Source: Ectothiorhodospiraceae bacterium WFHF3C12
Lineage (GTDB): Bacteria; Pseudomonadota; Gammaproteobacteria; Nitrococcales; Nitrococcaceae
DNA length: 64,000 nucleotides
Direction of reading: 5' to 3'
Assembly (NCBI GenBank): GCA_013519935.1
Contig: JACDUA010000019.1
Span: 1 to 64,000, forward strand
The translations under genes were made by a program, and so were the position numbers. Under the pieces are notes generated by a model that did not search any database, was not told the DNA's origin, and saw nothing but the letters and a program-made list of their open reading frames with translations. Below, one piece after another: positions 42,924 through 53,291 of the stretch; positions within the stretch are counted from its first letter, which is position 1; every line of letters starts with the position of its first letter.

Positions 42924-43358
42924 ATGACCTATAACCGCGCCGGCATTGCCCAGTATCAGCAGACGCACACCTACAGCGGTGCGGCCTACGCCGATCCGCA
43001 CCGGCTCGTGCAGATGCTCATGGAAGGCGCCCTGGAGCGCATTGCGCAGGCCAAGGGCGCCCTGGAGCGCGGTGAAACCGCAGCCAAGGGCGAGCGCATC
43101 GGCAAGGCCATTGGCATCGTGGAGGGATTGCGCGCCGCTCTGGACGCCGAGCGCGGCGGCGAGATCGCCGGTAACCTGGATGGGCTTTACGAATACATGG
43201 CGCGGCGTCTGTTGGAGGCTAACCTGCACAACGACCCGCAACGGCTGGACGAAGTGGCCGGGCTGATGCGTGAAATCAAGGAAGCCTGGGACGCTATTCC
43301 TCCGGAATACCGCAACGCCAATAACGCCAGCACCCAGGGTGTCGGCGTCACCGGATGA
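42924..43358 (+). CDS. fliS: Flagellin chaperone FliS
   Basis: The 144-residue helical protein begins MTYNRAGIAQYQQTHTYSGAAYADPHRLVQMLMEGALERIAQAKGALERG. The DPHRLVQMLMEGALERI stretch and LYEYMARRLLEANLHNDPQRLDEVAGLMREIKEAWDAIP are FliS signatures. It binds the flagellin C-terminus and prevents early polymerisation. It follows fliD by 17 bases. Confidence 0.95.
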   Translation: MTYNRAGIAQYQQTHTYSGAAYADPHRLVQMLMEGALERIAQAKGALERGETAAKGERIGKAIGIVEGLRAALDAERGGEIAGNLDGLYEYMARRLLEANLHNDPQRLDEVAGLMREIKEAWDAIPPEYRNANNASTQGVGVTG

Positions 43359-43370
43359 CGATGGAGCCTC

Positions 43371-43691
43371 ATGGGGCCGGAAGAACGTGAAGAGGCGGCC
43401 CGCCGCCTGCTGGACCTGACGCGGGAGATGCTGGATCTCGCGAAATCCGGCGACTGGCCCCTGTTCGCTCAGCGCGAGCTGCGGCGCCAGGAGCTTTCCC
43501 AGGCGCTCTTCGCCACGCCCGTGCCCCGCGAGGCGGCGCCGGTCGTGGCCGACTGCATCCGGCGGGTCCTCGACATGGATCAGGAGCTCATAACCCTGGC
43601 CGACAAGGGCCGGGAGGAAGCCGCCCGCGCCATGAAGGAAACCCAGAAGGGCAAGCAGGCGGCCGACGCCTACCGGCGGTTTTCGCGATAG
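43371..43691 (+). CDS. fliT: FliT-like chaperone
   Basis: The 106-residue, highly charged helical protein (EEREEAARRLLDLTREMLDLAKSGDWPLFAQRELRRQELSQALF) lies directly after fliS, where FliT is found. The family is poorly conserved; small size, helical content and DWPLFAQRELRRQELSQ fit. FliT escorts FliD to the export gate and can control flagellar gene expression in enterics. Confidence 0.8.
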   Translation: MGPEEREEAARRLLDLTREMLDLAKSGDWPLFAQRELRRQELSQALFATPVPREAAPVVADCIRRVLDMDQELITLADKGREEAARAMKETQKGKQAADAYRRFSR

Positions 43692-43721
43692 GTCTCACAC
43701 GGCGGCGCAAAGGCGCCAGAG

Positions 43722-44121
43722 GGAGGTCGGATGGCGAGCCCATCCGACCTCCGGAAGGACCACCACGTAGGTCGGCATCGCGCGCCAGCGCGACGCCGAC
43801 ATTCCGCCGTAGGTTGAAATGTCGGACGGCAAGCCCGTCCGACCTACGGCATATACCGCCTCCGTCATCATCGCCCCAACGGTCGTGCCGAGGATCCCGA
43901 CGAGGGCGGAAACGTCGGATGGTAAGCCCATCCGACCTTGTATGTTTTCGGGTTGAGGGTTCGCGCGGGCACGATGGAGCGGGAGCCCCGTAAGTCGGCA
44001 TCGCGCGCCAGCGCGACGCCGACGAAGCAGTCGATCATCGGCGCGAAATGTCGGACGGCAAGTCCGTCCGACCTACGGTATAGAAAGCGTAGGTCGGCAT
44101 CGCCCAAAGGGCGACGCCGAC
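43722..44121. repeat. Cluster of REP hairpins upstream (left) of the RAYT gene
   Basis: Elements at 43722-43752 (GGTCGGATGG palindrome), 43767-43847 (REP pair), 43914-43938 (GTCGGATGG/CCATCCGAC), 43990-44076 (REP pair) and 44089-44121 (single GTAG-headed hairpin). Heads are GTAGGTCGGC and tails CCGACCTAC; cores alternate between GTCGGACGGCAAG and GGCATCGCGCGCCAGCGCGACGCC types. No gene is seen in 43692-44164. Confidence 0.85.
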
Positions 44122-44164
44122 AACCCACGGGTCAGCGCTGACGCATACCATGAACCGGGGACCA

Positions 44165-44659
44165 TCACTCCCGCCCGACGGTTGCCGGCAAAGGCGGTTC
44201 GGATCGCCCCCAATCGGCCGGATAGACCCCCTCCGCCACAAACCGGTGAAAGCTCGAATACGGCCATTCTCCTGGCATCGCCGCCAACCCGTGCTTTACC
44301 GGGTTGTAATGGACGTAATCCACATGAGCGCGCCAATCCGCGTCATCGCGGATCAAGTGCTCCCAGAACCGCCCCTGCCAGATGTGGCCGGCACCGGCGC
44401 GCAGGGTGACGAATCGCTTGATTCGCCGCCACCGGGTGGAGAAGTCCGCGTCGTCCGCTGGCAGGGTCCAGATGCAGTGGAGATGGTCCGGCAGGAGCAC
44501 CACTGCATCCATCGAGAACGGTTGAGTTCGCCGTGTCGCCCGCAATGCCGCGCCAACTAGCGCCCGAACGCGCCCGTTTGTAAGCACGGGCCGTCGCTGG
44601 TGGGTAACCACCGTGAAGAAGTAGCGCGCTCCGGGCGTCCGTGCCCGCCGATATCGCAT
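44165..44659 (-). CDS. REP-associated tyrosine transposase (RAYT)
   Basis: The 164-residue enzyme is a Y1/HUH transposase of the RAYT group. The HUH motif is LPDHLHCIW (about residues 57-65), and the catalytic Tyr lies in VDYVHYNPVKHG (about 113-124). GHIWQGRFWEHLIRDD is a RAYT signature. These enzymes nick and join REP single strands and are single-copy domesticated relatives of IS200/IS605. REP hairpins with GTAG heads lie on both sides within 90 bases, as expected for its substrates. Confidence 0.93.
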   Translation of the reverse strand: MRYRRARTPGARYFFTVVTHQRRPVLTNGRVRALVGAALRATRRTQPFSMDAVVLLPDHLHCIWTLPADDADFSTRWRRIKRFVTLRAGAGHIWQGRFWEHLIRDDADWRAHVDYVHYNPVKHGLAAMPGEWPYSSFHRFVAEGVYPADWGRSEPPLPATVGRE

Positions 44660-44748
44660 GGCCGCTCCTCCATGAGCGTCGATTTATGCGAGGGTCGGTA
44701 GCGTAGCCAACGCCGCGTCGCGTCAGCAACGATGGGGGCACCGCCATT

Positions 44749-44873
44749 GTCGGACGGCAAGCCCATCCGACCTACGCCATATCCCGCGTAGGTCGGCATC
44801 GCCCGAAGGGCGACGCCGACGATGCCGTGGATCATCGGCGTGGAATGTCGGACGGCAAGTCCGTCCGACCTAC
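44749..44873. repeat. REP hairpins on the right side of the RAYT gene
   Basis: A single inverted REP (44749-44775, GTCGGACGGCAAGCCCATCC ending GACCTAC) and a REP pair (44788-44873) have the same heads and cores as those on the left. The remainder of 44660-45158 contains only the fleQ control sites. Confidence 0.85.
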
Positions 44874-44977
44874 GCGTTGAGGGTTCGCGGTGGCCCCATG
44901 GGTTGGGGTGACAACGAACCGGCGCCCATGCCACGACTCGCCGTCACTGACAATCCTTTGACGTTTTTTCAGGACTA

Positions 44978-44993
44978 TGTGATCTGCTTCACA
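44978..44993. promoter_or_regulatory. Perfect CRP/Vfr-type box upstream of fleQ
   Basis: TGTGA-TCTGCT-TCACA matches the CRP/Vfr consensus in all ten conserved bases. It ends 8 bases before the putative -35 of fleQ. In P. aeruginosa Vfr binds and represses the fleQ promoter; the sign of control here is not known. Confidence 0.7.
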
Positions 44994-45001
44994 CTAGGCC
45001 G

Positions 45002-45030
45002 TTGACTCCCTGACGCTCCCCCTCTAACTT
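45002..45030 (+). promoter_or_regulatory. Sigma-70 promoter candidate of fleQ
   Basis: TTGACT (45002-45007), 17 bp, TAACTT (45025-45030), about 130 bases before the fleQ start. Confidence 0.5.
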
Positions 45031-45158
45031 CCAACTCAACGTCACTTGGTTGACACGGTTCGCGGGGAAGGGGCTCCCGTTTTGCGAACCGGGGGGAAAG
45101 GCGGTTCATCCGGCGGGACAAGCCGGAGCCGGATCGCAATTCAATGAGGGGGTAAGCC

Positions 45159-46574
<1,416 letters not shown>

Positions 46575-46668
46575 AGGCGTTGCGATGGTGTCGAAATACT
46601 GACGCCACCGGCCCAACGATCCCGGCGGGATACCCCTAAGCAATTGATGAAAAAGAAAAACGCCAGAT

Positions 46669-46686
46669 CTGGTCCGCGTCCTGCAT
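46669..46686 (+). promoter_or_regulatory. Weak sigma-54 promoter candidate of fleR
   Basis: CTGGTCCGCGTCCTGCAT has GG (46671-46672) and GC (46683-46684) separated by 10 bp, but the TGGCAC core is poor. It lies in the 175-bp spacer between fleQ and fleR. Confidence 0.4.
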
Positions 46687-46749
46687 TCGCTCAGGCAGAA
46701 GGCTGTCCCGCAGCGGGATGGCGAGTGCTCTGAGACACACGGGGAAGCC

Positions 46750-48054
46750 ATGACGGAATCAACCATACTCGTGGTGGCAGCGGAACCGGACCGGCGGCGC
46801 CGGCTGGCGGGGACGCTGTACGACATGGGCTTCGCGGTCGAGGCGGTTGCCGAGGCGCCGGAAACCGTGGACGGGCGCTGGCTGGCCGCCGTCTTCGGCG
46901 TGGGCTCGGTGAGCGATGCCGGCTGGCGCAATCTGGCCGCAACGGGGCTCCCGACGGTTCTCGTCGCGGCCCGTGCGCAGGTGCGCGACGCGGTAACGGC
47001 GCTGCGCGGCGGCGCCAGCGACTTTCTGGTGGAGCCCTTTGACGAAGCCGCCCTTGGCGAGGCGCTGCCGGCGCCGGTCGATGCGGCGGTGGAGGGGCGG
47101 CTGATTGCCAGCGACGCCGCGCTCAAGGACGTGACCCAGCTTGCCGCCCGGGTGGCCGGGAAGGATATCAGTGTGCTCCTCACCGGCGAGAGTGGCACCG
47201 GCAAGGAGCTCTTCGCCCGGTTCATTCACGAACACTCCGACAGGGCCGCGCAGCCGTTCGTGGCCGTCAACTGCGCGGCGATCCCCGAAAACATGCTGGA
47301 AGCCGTCCTGTTCGGCTACGAGAAGGGCGCTTTCACCGGCGCCCACCGCAGTCACGCCGGCAAGTTCGAACAGGCCCAGGGCGGCACCCTGCTGCTCGAC
47401 GAGGTCTCCGAGATCGACGCCGGCCTGCAGGCCAAGCTGTTGCGGGTGCTGCAGGAGCGCGAGGTGGAGCGTTTGTGCGGTACGCGCGCCATTCCCCTGG
47501 ACGTGCGGGTGGTCGCCACCACCAACCGGGATCTGCGCGCCATGGTACGCAGCGGCGAATTCCGGGAGGACCTCTACTACCGGCTCCATGTTTTCCCGCT
47601 GCACATTCCCCCGCTGAGGGAACGCACGGGCGACATCCTGCCGCTGGCCCGCAGCTTCCTGCGGCGCTATGGCGGCAGCGCCGACCTGGCGCTGACGGAA
47701 CAAGCCGAGCAGCTGCTGCTGGCCCATGAGTGGCCCGGCAATGTCCGCGAGCTGGAGAACGTCGTGCAGCGCGCCGTGATTCTTGCCGACGGTCTCCAGG
47801 TCGGCGCGGGCGCCATACGCTTCGACGCCGTGTCGGCGACGGTGGCGTCTCCCGACGCCACCGCGGATCTGGAGGCGGAGGTCCGCAGCAGTGAGCACCG
47901 GGTGATCCTCGACACGCTGCAGCGGGTCAACGGCAGCCGCAAGGCCGCCGCAGAGCGTCTGGGTATCAGCGACCGCACGCTGCGCTACAAGCTGGCCCGC
48001 ATGCGCCGGGACGGTCTCAGCATTCCCGCCCGGTTTGGCGCGGAATGTGCATAA
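46750..48054 (+). CDS. fleR: Sigma-54 activator FleR/FlrC with degenerate receiver
   Basis: The 434-residue protein has a receiver-like domain (1-110), an AAA+ domain with GESGTGKE (146-153) and GAFTGA (193-198), and a Fis HTH (RVNGSRKAAAERLGISDRTLRYKLARM). The receiver lacks key residues: VVAAEPD replaces the acidic pair, VFGVGS stands where the phospho-Asp should be, and LVEPFD has E95 instead of the conserved Lys. No fleS kinase gene lies between fleQ and fleR. It should activate class III flagellar promoters without FleS. Its last codons overlap the fliE promoter. Confidence 0.88.
   Translation: MTESTILVVAAEPDRRRRLAGTLYDMGFAVEAVAEAPETVDGRWLAAVFGVGSVSDAGWRNLAATGLPTVLVAARAQVRDAVTALRGGASDFLVEPFDEAALGEALPAPVDAAVEGRLIASDAALKDVTQLAARVAGKDISVLLTGESGTGKELFARFIHEHSDRAAQPFVAVNCAAIPENMLEAVLFGYEKGAFTGAHRSHAGKFEQAQGGTLLLDEVSEIDAGLQAKLLRVLQEREVERLCGTRAIPLDVRVVATTNRDLRAMVRSGEFREDLYYRLHVFPLHIPPLRERTGDILPLARSFLRRYGGSADLALTEQAEQLLLAHEWPGNVRELENVVQRAVILADGLQVGAGAIRFDAVSATVASPDATADLEAEVRSSEHRVILDTLQRVNGSRKAAAERLGISDRTLRYKLARMRRDGLSIPARFGAECA
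48035..48052 (+). promoter_or_regulatory. Sigma-54 promoter of fliEFGHIJ (inside the fleR 3' end)
   Basis: TTGGCGCGGAATGTGCA has GG (48037-48038) and GC (48049-48050) with 10 bp between, 33 bases before fliE. It overlaps the fleR stop region. Confidence 0.65.
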
Positions 48055-48084
48055 GGGCAGACAGTCGCATCGGGGGCTAGAGCC

Positions 48085-48402
48085 ATGAACAACGTCAGCA
48101 TTCAGAAAGCGCTTCAGGACATGCAGGCCCTGGCCAACCAGGCCAAGGCCGGCGGAGTCCAGGAGACGCAGAACACGGAGCAGGCGGATTTCTCGTCGAT
48201 GCTCAAGCAGGCCGTGGACAACGTCAACGAGCTGCAGAGCCAGTCTTCGGAGATGAGCGCGGCCTTCGTCCGCGGCGAGAACGTGCCGCTGACCGACGTG
48301 ATGGTTGCCGCGCAGAAGTCCCGCGTGGCGTTCGAGGCCATGAAGGAAACGCGGCGTCATCTGCTGGAGGCCTACCAGCAGATCTCGCGGATGCAGGTCT
48401 GA
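48085..48402 (+). CDS. fliE: Flagellar hook-basal body protein FliE
   Basis: The 105-residue protein has the FliE C-terminal signature ENVPLTDVMVAAQKSRVAFEAMKETRRHLLEAYQQISRMQV and FSSMLKQAVDNVNELQ. It links the MS ring to the rod and is the first rod substrate exported. Length fits the family (about 104). It opens the fliE-fliJ unit. Confidence 0.96.
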   Translation: MNNVSIQKALQDMQALANQAKAGGVQETQNTEQADFSSMLKQAVDNVNELQSQSSEMSAAFVRGENVPLTDVMVAAQKSRVAFEAMKETRRHLLEAYQQISRMQV

Positions 48403-48446
48403 CGCGGCTCTGCCGCAGGGTGAACCGGGGGCACTGGGGATAACAC

Positions 48447-50198
48447 ATGGCACAGGCAGGTCAGGCAATGGCGCAGACGGCGGGCAACATGCCCGCCCAG
48501 GGCAGCTCCGGCGGCGGTAGCGGCCCGGCGGCGTTCTTCGACCAGTACATCGGGCAGCGCGCCCTGCGCCAGATCGGGCTCATCGCCGGGCTCGCCGCGG
48601 CGATCGCGGCCGGCATCGGGCTGTTCATGTGGGCCAACGAGCCGGTCTACCGCCAGCTCTACGCGGAGCTCGGCCAGGAGGACGCCAGCGCCGTCATGGA
48701 TGCCCTCCAGGGGGCGGGCATCGACTACCGCCTTGACCAGTCCACCGGCGCCATTATGGTTCCCGCCGACGCCGTCCACCGTGCCCGTTTGCAGCTCGCC
48801 GGAGACGGCCTGCCCAGCGGCGGTGCCGTGGGCTTCGAGAGCCTGCGCCAGGAACAGGGATTCGGTACGAGCCAGTTCATGGAGACGGCGCGGTTCCATC
48901 GCGCGCTGGAGACCGAGCTGGCCCGCACGGTAGGCACCCTGGACGCCGTTCGGGCCGCCCGCGTGCATCTCGCGATCCCGCGCCAGTCGGTATTCGTGCG
49001 CGACCGCAACGAGCCGCGGGCCTCCGTGGTGCTGAATCTGCACGCCGGGCGCAACCTGGGTGACGGCCAGGTGGCGGCCATCGTCAATATGGTGGCGGGC
49101 AGCGTGACCGAGCTGGATCCGAAGCGCGTCAGCGTCGTGGACCAGAGCGGCCGGCTGCTCTCGGCCAACGACGGGGAGGCCAGCGGCGCGATGGAGGGCG
49201 ATGCCCGGCAGCTGGAGTTCCGCCGCCGTATCGAGACGGATTACGCCCGCCGAATCGAGGCATTGCTGGCACCGATCATCGGCAGCGACCGGGTGCGTGC
49301 GCAGGTCAACGCCGACGTCGACTTCAGCAGCGCGGAGGCCACCGAAGAGATCTACGATCCCGACGGCCGGGCCCTGGTCAGCGAGCAGAGCAGCTCGGAG
49401 CGCCGTACGGCCGGGGAACAGGCGCAGGGCGTGCCCGGCGCCCTGGCGAACCAGCCGCCGGAGGGTGGCCAGGTCAACGTCGGCAACGCCAACAACGCCG
49501 AAGCCAACGCCAATGCCGGGGACGGACAGGGGCAGCAGCAGAACGAGCCCGTGGATGTCTCGGAGTCGGCGACGCGCAACTACGAAGTCAGCCGCACGGT
49601 TCGCCACGTGCGAAACCCCATGGGCGAGATCGAGCGCCTGACGGTGGCCGTGCTGCTGGACGCCCAGCGCAGCACCAACGCCGACGGCGAGCCGGTGGTG
49701 GAGCCGCTGCCCCAGGAAACCATCGAGCAGGTCCGCGCCCTGGTATCGGATGCCGTGGGTCTGAACCAGGAGCGCGGCGACAGCCTGAACGTGGTCAGCA
49801 CGCCGTTCCAGCCGGCCGAGGACATGGAACCGGTGGAGACGCCCGTCTGGGAGCAGCCCTGGGTCTGGGAGGTCGGCAAGCTGGCGCTCGCCTCGGTGCT
49901 CGGCCTGGTGCTGATCCTCGCGGTGGTGCGGCCGCTGGTGTACGGGCTGCTCGGCCGCACCACCGTGCGCCGGGAGGAATCGGCGGGCGCCCAGGGCGGT
50001 GCCGAACAGCCCGGCCAGATCGAAGACGGGCAGGGCGGCACGCCGCAGCTCACCGGGCCGCAGGCGGACCAGGCACGGCAGCAGATGCCCAGCGCCGAGT
50101 CCTATCAGGATCAGGTCTCCGCGGCGCGGGAGATCGCCCAGCAGGAGCCCGCGCTGGCGGCCAACGTGGTGAAGAACTGGCTCAATAACGATGACTGA
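48447..50198 (+). CDS. fliF: MS-ring protein FliF
   Basis: The 583-residue inner-membrane protein has two transmembrane segments (about residues 46-66 and 475-495). Between them lie the ring-building motifs (ELGQEDASAVMDALQGAGIDYRLD, GVGFESLR-like AVGFESLRQEQGFGTSQFMETARFHRALETELARTV, RVHLAIPRQSVFVRD). The C-terminus ENEPALAANVVKNWLNND-like tail binds FliG. A 30-residue Asn/Ala-rich linker (about 345-370) is acidic. It overlaps fliG by 8 bases. Confidence 0.96.
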   Translation: MAQAGQAMAQTAGNMPAQGSSGGGSGPAAFFDQYIGQRALRQIGLIAGLAAAIAAGIGLFMWANEPVYRQLYAELGQEDASAVMDALQGAGIDYRLDQSTGAIMVPADAVHRARLQLAGDGLPSGGAVGFESLRQEQGFGTSQFMETARFHRALETELARTVGTLDAVRAARVHLAIPRQSVFVRDRNEPRASVVLNLHAGRNLGDGQVAAIVNMVAGSVTELDPKRVSVVDQSGRLLSANDGEASGAMEGDARQLEFRRRIETDYARRIEALLAPIIGSDRVRAQVNADVDFSSAEATEEIYDPDGRALVSEQSSSERRTAGEQAQGVPGALANQPPEGGQVNVGNANNAEANANAGDGQGQQQNEPVDVSESATRNYEVSRTVRHVRNPMGEIERLTVAVLLDAQRSTNADGEPVVEPLPQETIEQVRALVSDAVGLNQERGDSLNVVSTPFQPAEDMEPVETPVWEQPWVWEVGKLALASVLGLVLILAVVRPLVYGLLGRTTVRREESAGAQGGAEQPGQIEDGQGGTPQLTGPQADQARQQMPSAESYQDQVSAAREIAQQEPALAANVVKNWLNNDD

Positions 50199-51201
50199 GC
50201 TCAAGAAATCCAAGGTCAGCGGTGCCGAGCGCGCCGCGATTTTCCTGATGAGCCTCGGCGAGGACGAGGCCGCCGCCATCATGCGCCATCTGGGGCCGAA
50301 AGAGGTTCAGGCCCTGGGCAGCGCGATGACGACGCTGAGCAACGTCTCGAAGGAGCAGGTCGGGAGCGTGCTGACCGACTTCGTCACCACCGTCTCCGAG
50401 CAGACCTCCCTGGGCGTCGGCAATACCGATTACATCCGCTCCGTGCTGGTGAAGGCGTTGGGCGAGGACAAGGCCGGCAGCATCATCGACCGCATCCTCA
50501 TGGGCGGCAGCACCCGGGGTCTGGAGCAGCTCAAGTGGCTGGACTCGCGCACCATCGCCGAGATGATCCGCCTGGAGCATCCGCAGATCATCGCCATCGT
50601 GCTGGCCTACCTGGACTCCGACCAGGCCGCCGAGGTGCTGGCGGAGCTGCCGGACCGCATCCGCCATGACATCGTCATGCGTATCGCCACCATGGAGGGT
50701 ATCCAGCCCGCGGCGCTGCACGAGCTGGACGAAATCATGGAGCGTCAATTCTCCGGCAAGGAGCGCATCAAGTCCTCCAACATCGGCGGTATCCAGGCGG
50801 CGGCCGGCATACTCAACAACATGGATTCCAGCTCCGAAAGCGGCATTCTCGACCAGGTGACCGAGCTGGACTCTGAGCTCGGCGAGCGCATCCAGGACCT
50901 GATGTTCGTCTTCGAGGACCTGTCCGATGTCGACGACCGCGGCGTTCAGCAGCTGCTGCGTGAAATCAACACCGAGACCCTGGTCATCGCCCTGAAGGGC
51001 GCGGACGAGAACCTGCAGGAGAAGTTCTTCAGGAACCTCTCCAAGCGGGCCTCGGAAATGCTGCGGGACGACCTGGAGGCGAAGGGTCCCGTGCGGGTGA
51101 GCGAGGTGGAGGCCGCCCAGAAGGAGATCCTGGCCGTCGCCAAGCGCATGTCCGACGACGGCCAGATCAACCTCGGCGGCGGCGGTGACGACTTCGTCTG
51201 A
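50191..51201 (+). CDS. fliG: Motor switch protein FliG
   Basis: The 336-residue protein has the FliF-binding start (SGAERAAIFLMSLGEDEAAAIMRHLGPKEVQALG), the EHPQIIAIVLAYL-type middle domain and the C-terminal torque helix region (DLMFVFEDLSDVDDRGVQQLLREINTETLVIALKGADENLQEKFFRNLSKRASEMLRDDLEAKGPVRVSEVEAAQKEI) with the conserved charged residues that meet MotA. Start overlaps fliF. Confidence 0.97.
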   Translation: MTELKKSKVSGAERAAIFLMSLGEDEAAAIMRHLGPKEVQALGSAMTTLSNVSKEQVGSVLTDFVTTVSEQTSLGVGNTDYIRSVLVKALGEDKAGSIIDRILMGGSTRGLEQLKWLDSRTIAEMIRLEHPQIIAIVLAYLDSDQAAEVLAELPDRIRHDIVMRIATMEGIQPAALHELDEIMERQFSGKERIKSSNIGGIQAAAGILNNMDSSSESGILDQVTELDSELGERIQDLMFVFEDLSDVDDRGVQQLLREINTETLVIALKGADENLQEKFFRNLSKRASEMLRDDLEAKGPVRVSEVEAAQKEILAVAKRMSDDGQINLGGGGDDFV

Positions 51202-51221
51202 ACGGGAGCGGGCGCAGGCAG

Positions 51222-51893
51222 ATGGTATCCAAGGTCATTTCCGCAGAGCATGCCCGGGCCAGCCGCTGGTCCATCCCCGACGTCGACGATCCCCGCGCGG
51301 CCGCGGGGGATCCGGGGCACGGCCGCAGCGTCCAGGAACTGGAGGCGCTGCAGCAGGCCGCCTACGAGGAGGCCTTCGAGCAGGGCAGGGAAGCGGGCCG
51401 CGAGGCGGGCTACGAGGCCGGCCTGCGCGAGGGGCGCAAGGCGGCGAAAGGCGATGTCGACAGGTTCAAGTCCGTACTGGACACGCTGTCGGAGCCCGTC
51501 GCCCAGCTCGACGAGAGCGTGGAACAGCAGCTCATGGAAATGGTGTTCCAGGTGGCGCAGCAGGTCATTCGCCGCGAGATCCAGACTCAGCCGGGCGAGG
51601 TCGTCGCCGTCATCCGGGAGAGCATCGCCCTGCTGCCCATGTCGGCCCGCGAGATCACCGTGCGCCTGCATCCGGAGGACGTGGCCCTGGTGCGCGAGCT
51701 CTGGGGCGAGGACGCGGCCGAAAGCGGCTGGAAGCTCATAGAGGACCCCGGCGTGAGTCGCGGTGGCTGCATCGTTCAGACACCGAGCTCGCGCATTGAC
51801 GCCACGCTGGAGCGCCGCATCGCCGCGCTCTGCAGCCAGATGCTGGGCGGCGAGCGCGCCGGCGACGAAGCGGAATCGGAGGACGAGGCGTGA
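51222..51893 (+). CDS. fliH: Flagellar export ATPase regulator FliH
   Basis: The 223-residue protein has a GxxxG-like coiled-coil stretch ([27 protein letters not shown]), a FliH hallmark, and the C-terminal FliI-binding domain ([32 protein letters not shown]...[23 protein letters not shown]). It regulates FliI and links it to the C-ring. Stop overlaps the fliI start by 4 bases. Confidence 0.94.
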   Translation: MVSKVISAEHARASRWSIPDVDDPRAAAGDPGHGRSVQELEALQQAAYEEAFEQGREAGREAGYEAGLREGRKAAKGDVDRFKSVLDTLSEPVAQLDESVEQQLMEMVFQVAQQVIRREIQTQPGEVVAVIRESIALLPMSAREITVRLHPEDVALVRELWGEDAAESGWKLIEDPGVSRGGCIVQTPSSRIDATLERRIAALCSQMLGGERAGDEAESEDEA

Positions 51894-53257
51894 GTGCCGC
51901 CGCGCCCCGCGATGCCGCCGGCTGGGTCTCGCGCCTGCGCGAGCGCCGCGAGGGCCTGCAGCCTCCGGCCATGGTCGTGGAAGGGCAGCTGCGCCGCATG
52001 GTCGGGTTGACCCTGGAGGCCGAGGGCTGCCAGGCGCCCGTCGGTGCCCGTTGCATTGTCAGCGGCGGTGACGACAGCGAGGTGGAGGCCGAAGTAGTGG
52101 GCTTCGCCGGCGACAGCCTGTATCTCATGCCCACCGGCACCCTGCATGGTCTGACGCCCAACGCCCGGGTCGTGCCCCAGGAAGGCGTCTCCGCGGCATC
52201 GGTGGGCCCGGACCTGCTGGGCCGCGTGCTCGACGGCGGCGGGGTGCCTATCGACGGGCTGGGAAAGGTCGAGACCGATACCCGCGTCCCCCTGGTGGGC
52301 CGTGAGATCAACCCGCTGACCCGGGCGCCCATCCGCAAGCCGCTGGACGTGGGTGTGCGCGCCATCAATGCCCTGCTGACCGTGGGCCGCGGTCAGCGCA
52401 TGGGCCTGTTCGCCGGCTCCGGCGTGGGCAAGAGCGTGCTGCTGGGCATGATGACCAAATACACCACCGCCGACGTCGTGGTGGTGGGGCTGATCGGCGA
52501 ACGTGGCCGCGAGGTCAAGGAGTTCATCGAGGGTATTCTGGGCGAGGAGGGCCTGGCCCGGTCGGTGGTCGTAGCGGCCCCGGCGGACACCTCGCCGTTG
52601 CGGCGCATGCACGGCGCCATGCTCGCCACCAGTATTGCCGAATATTTCCGCGATCAGGGCAGGGACGTGCTGCTGCTGATGGACTCGCTGACCCGGTATG
52701 CCCAGGCCCAGCGCGAGATCGGACTGGCCATCGGTGAGCCGCCCACCACCAAGGGGTATCCGCCCTCGGTGTTCGCCAAGCTGCCGCAACTGGTGGAGCG
52801 TGCCGGCAACGGTGCCGAGGGCAGCGGTTCGATCACGGCGTTCTATACCGTGCTCACCGAGGGCGACGACCAGCAGGACCCGGTGGCGGACGCCGCCCGC
52901 GCCATCCTCGACGGCCACGTGGTACTCTCCCGTCAGCTGGCGGAGTCGGGCCATTACCCGGCCATCGATATCGAGGCCTCCATCAGTCGCGCCATGCTCA
53001 ACATTACCGACGACGACCAGCGCTCCGCGGTCCAGCGGTTCAAGCAGCTCTACGCGCTGTATCGCCAGAACCAGGACCTGATCAGCGTCGGCGCCTACCA
53101 GCGCGGCAGCGACCCGAGGCTGGACGAAGCCATCGCCTATCATCCGCAGCTCATGGGATTCCTGCGCCAGGACTACTCGCAGGCCGTGCCCCTGCAGCAC
53201 AGCATTGGGGAGCTGCTGGATCTGGTGGGCACCGAGACCGCCGGCCACGGCGCGTGA
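51890..53257 (+). CDS. fliI: Flagellum-specific export ATPase FliI
   Basis: The 455-residue F1-beta-like ATPase has Walker A AGSGVGKS (175-182), [15 protein letters not shown], and Walker [28 protein letters not shown]. It drives or gates protein export at the base of the flagellum. The GTG start overlaps the fliH stop (GTGA). Confidence 0.97.
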   Translation: MSAAAPRDAAGWVSRLRERREGLQPPAMVVEGQLRRMVGLTLEAEGCQAPVGARCIVSGGDDSEVEAEVVGFAGDSLYLMPTGTLHGLTPNARVVPQEGVSAASVGPDLLGRVLDGGGVPIDGLGKVETDTRVPLVGREINPLTRAPIRKPLDVGVRAINALLTVGRGQRMGLFAGSGVGKSVLLGMMTKYTTADVVVVGLIGERGREVKEFIEGILGEEGLARSVVVAAPADTSPLRRMHGAMLATSIAEYFRDQGRDVLLLMDSLTRYAQAQREIGLAIGEPPTTKGYPPSVFAKLPQLVERAGNGAEGSGSITAFYTVLTEGDDQQDPVADAARAILDGHVVLSRQLAESGHYPAIDIEASISRAMLNITDDDQRSAVQRFKQLYALYRQNQDLISVGAYQRGSDPRLDEAIAYHPQLMGFLRQDYSQAVPLQHSIGELLDLVGTETAGHGA

Positions 53258-53291
53258 GGCCGTTCACCGCAATTCCTGAGAGGGGGCAGAG

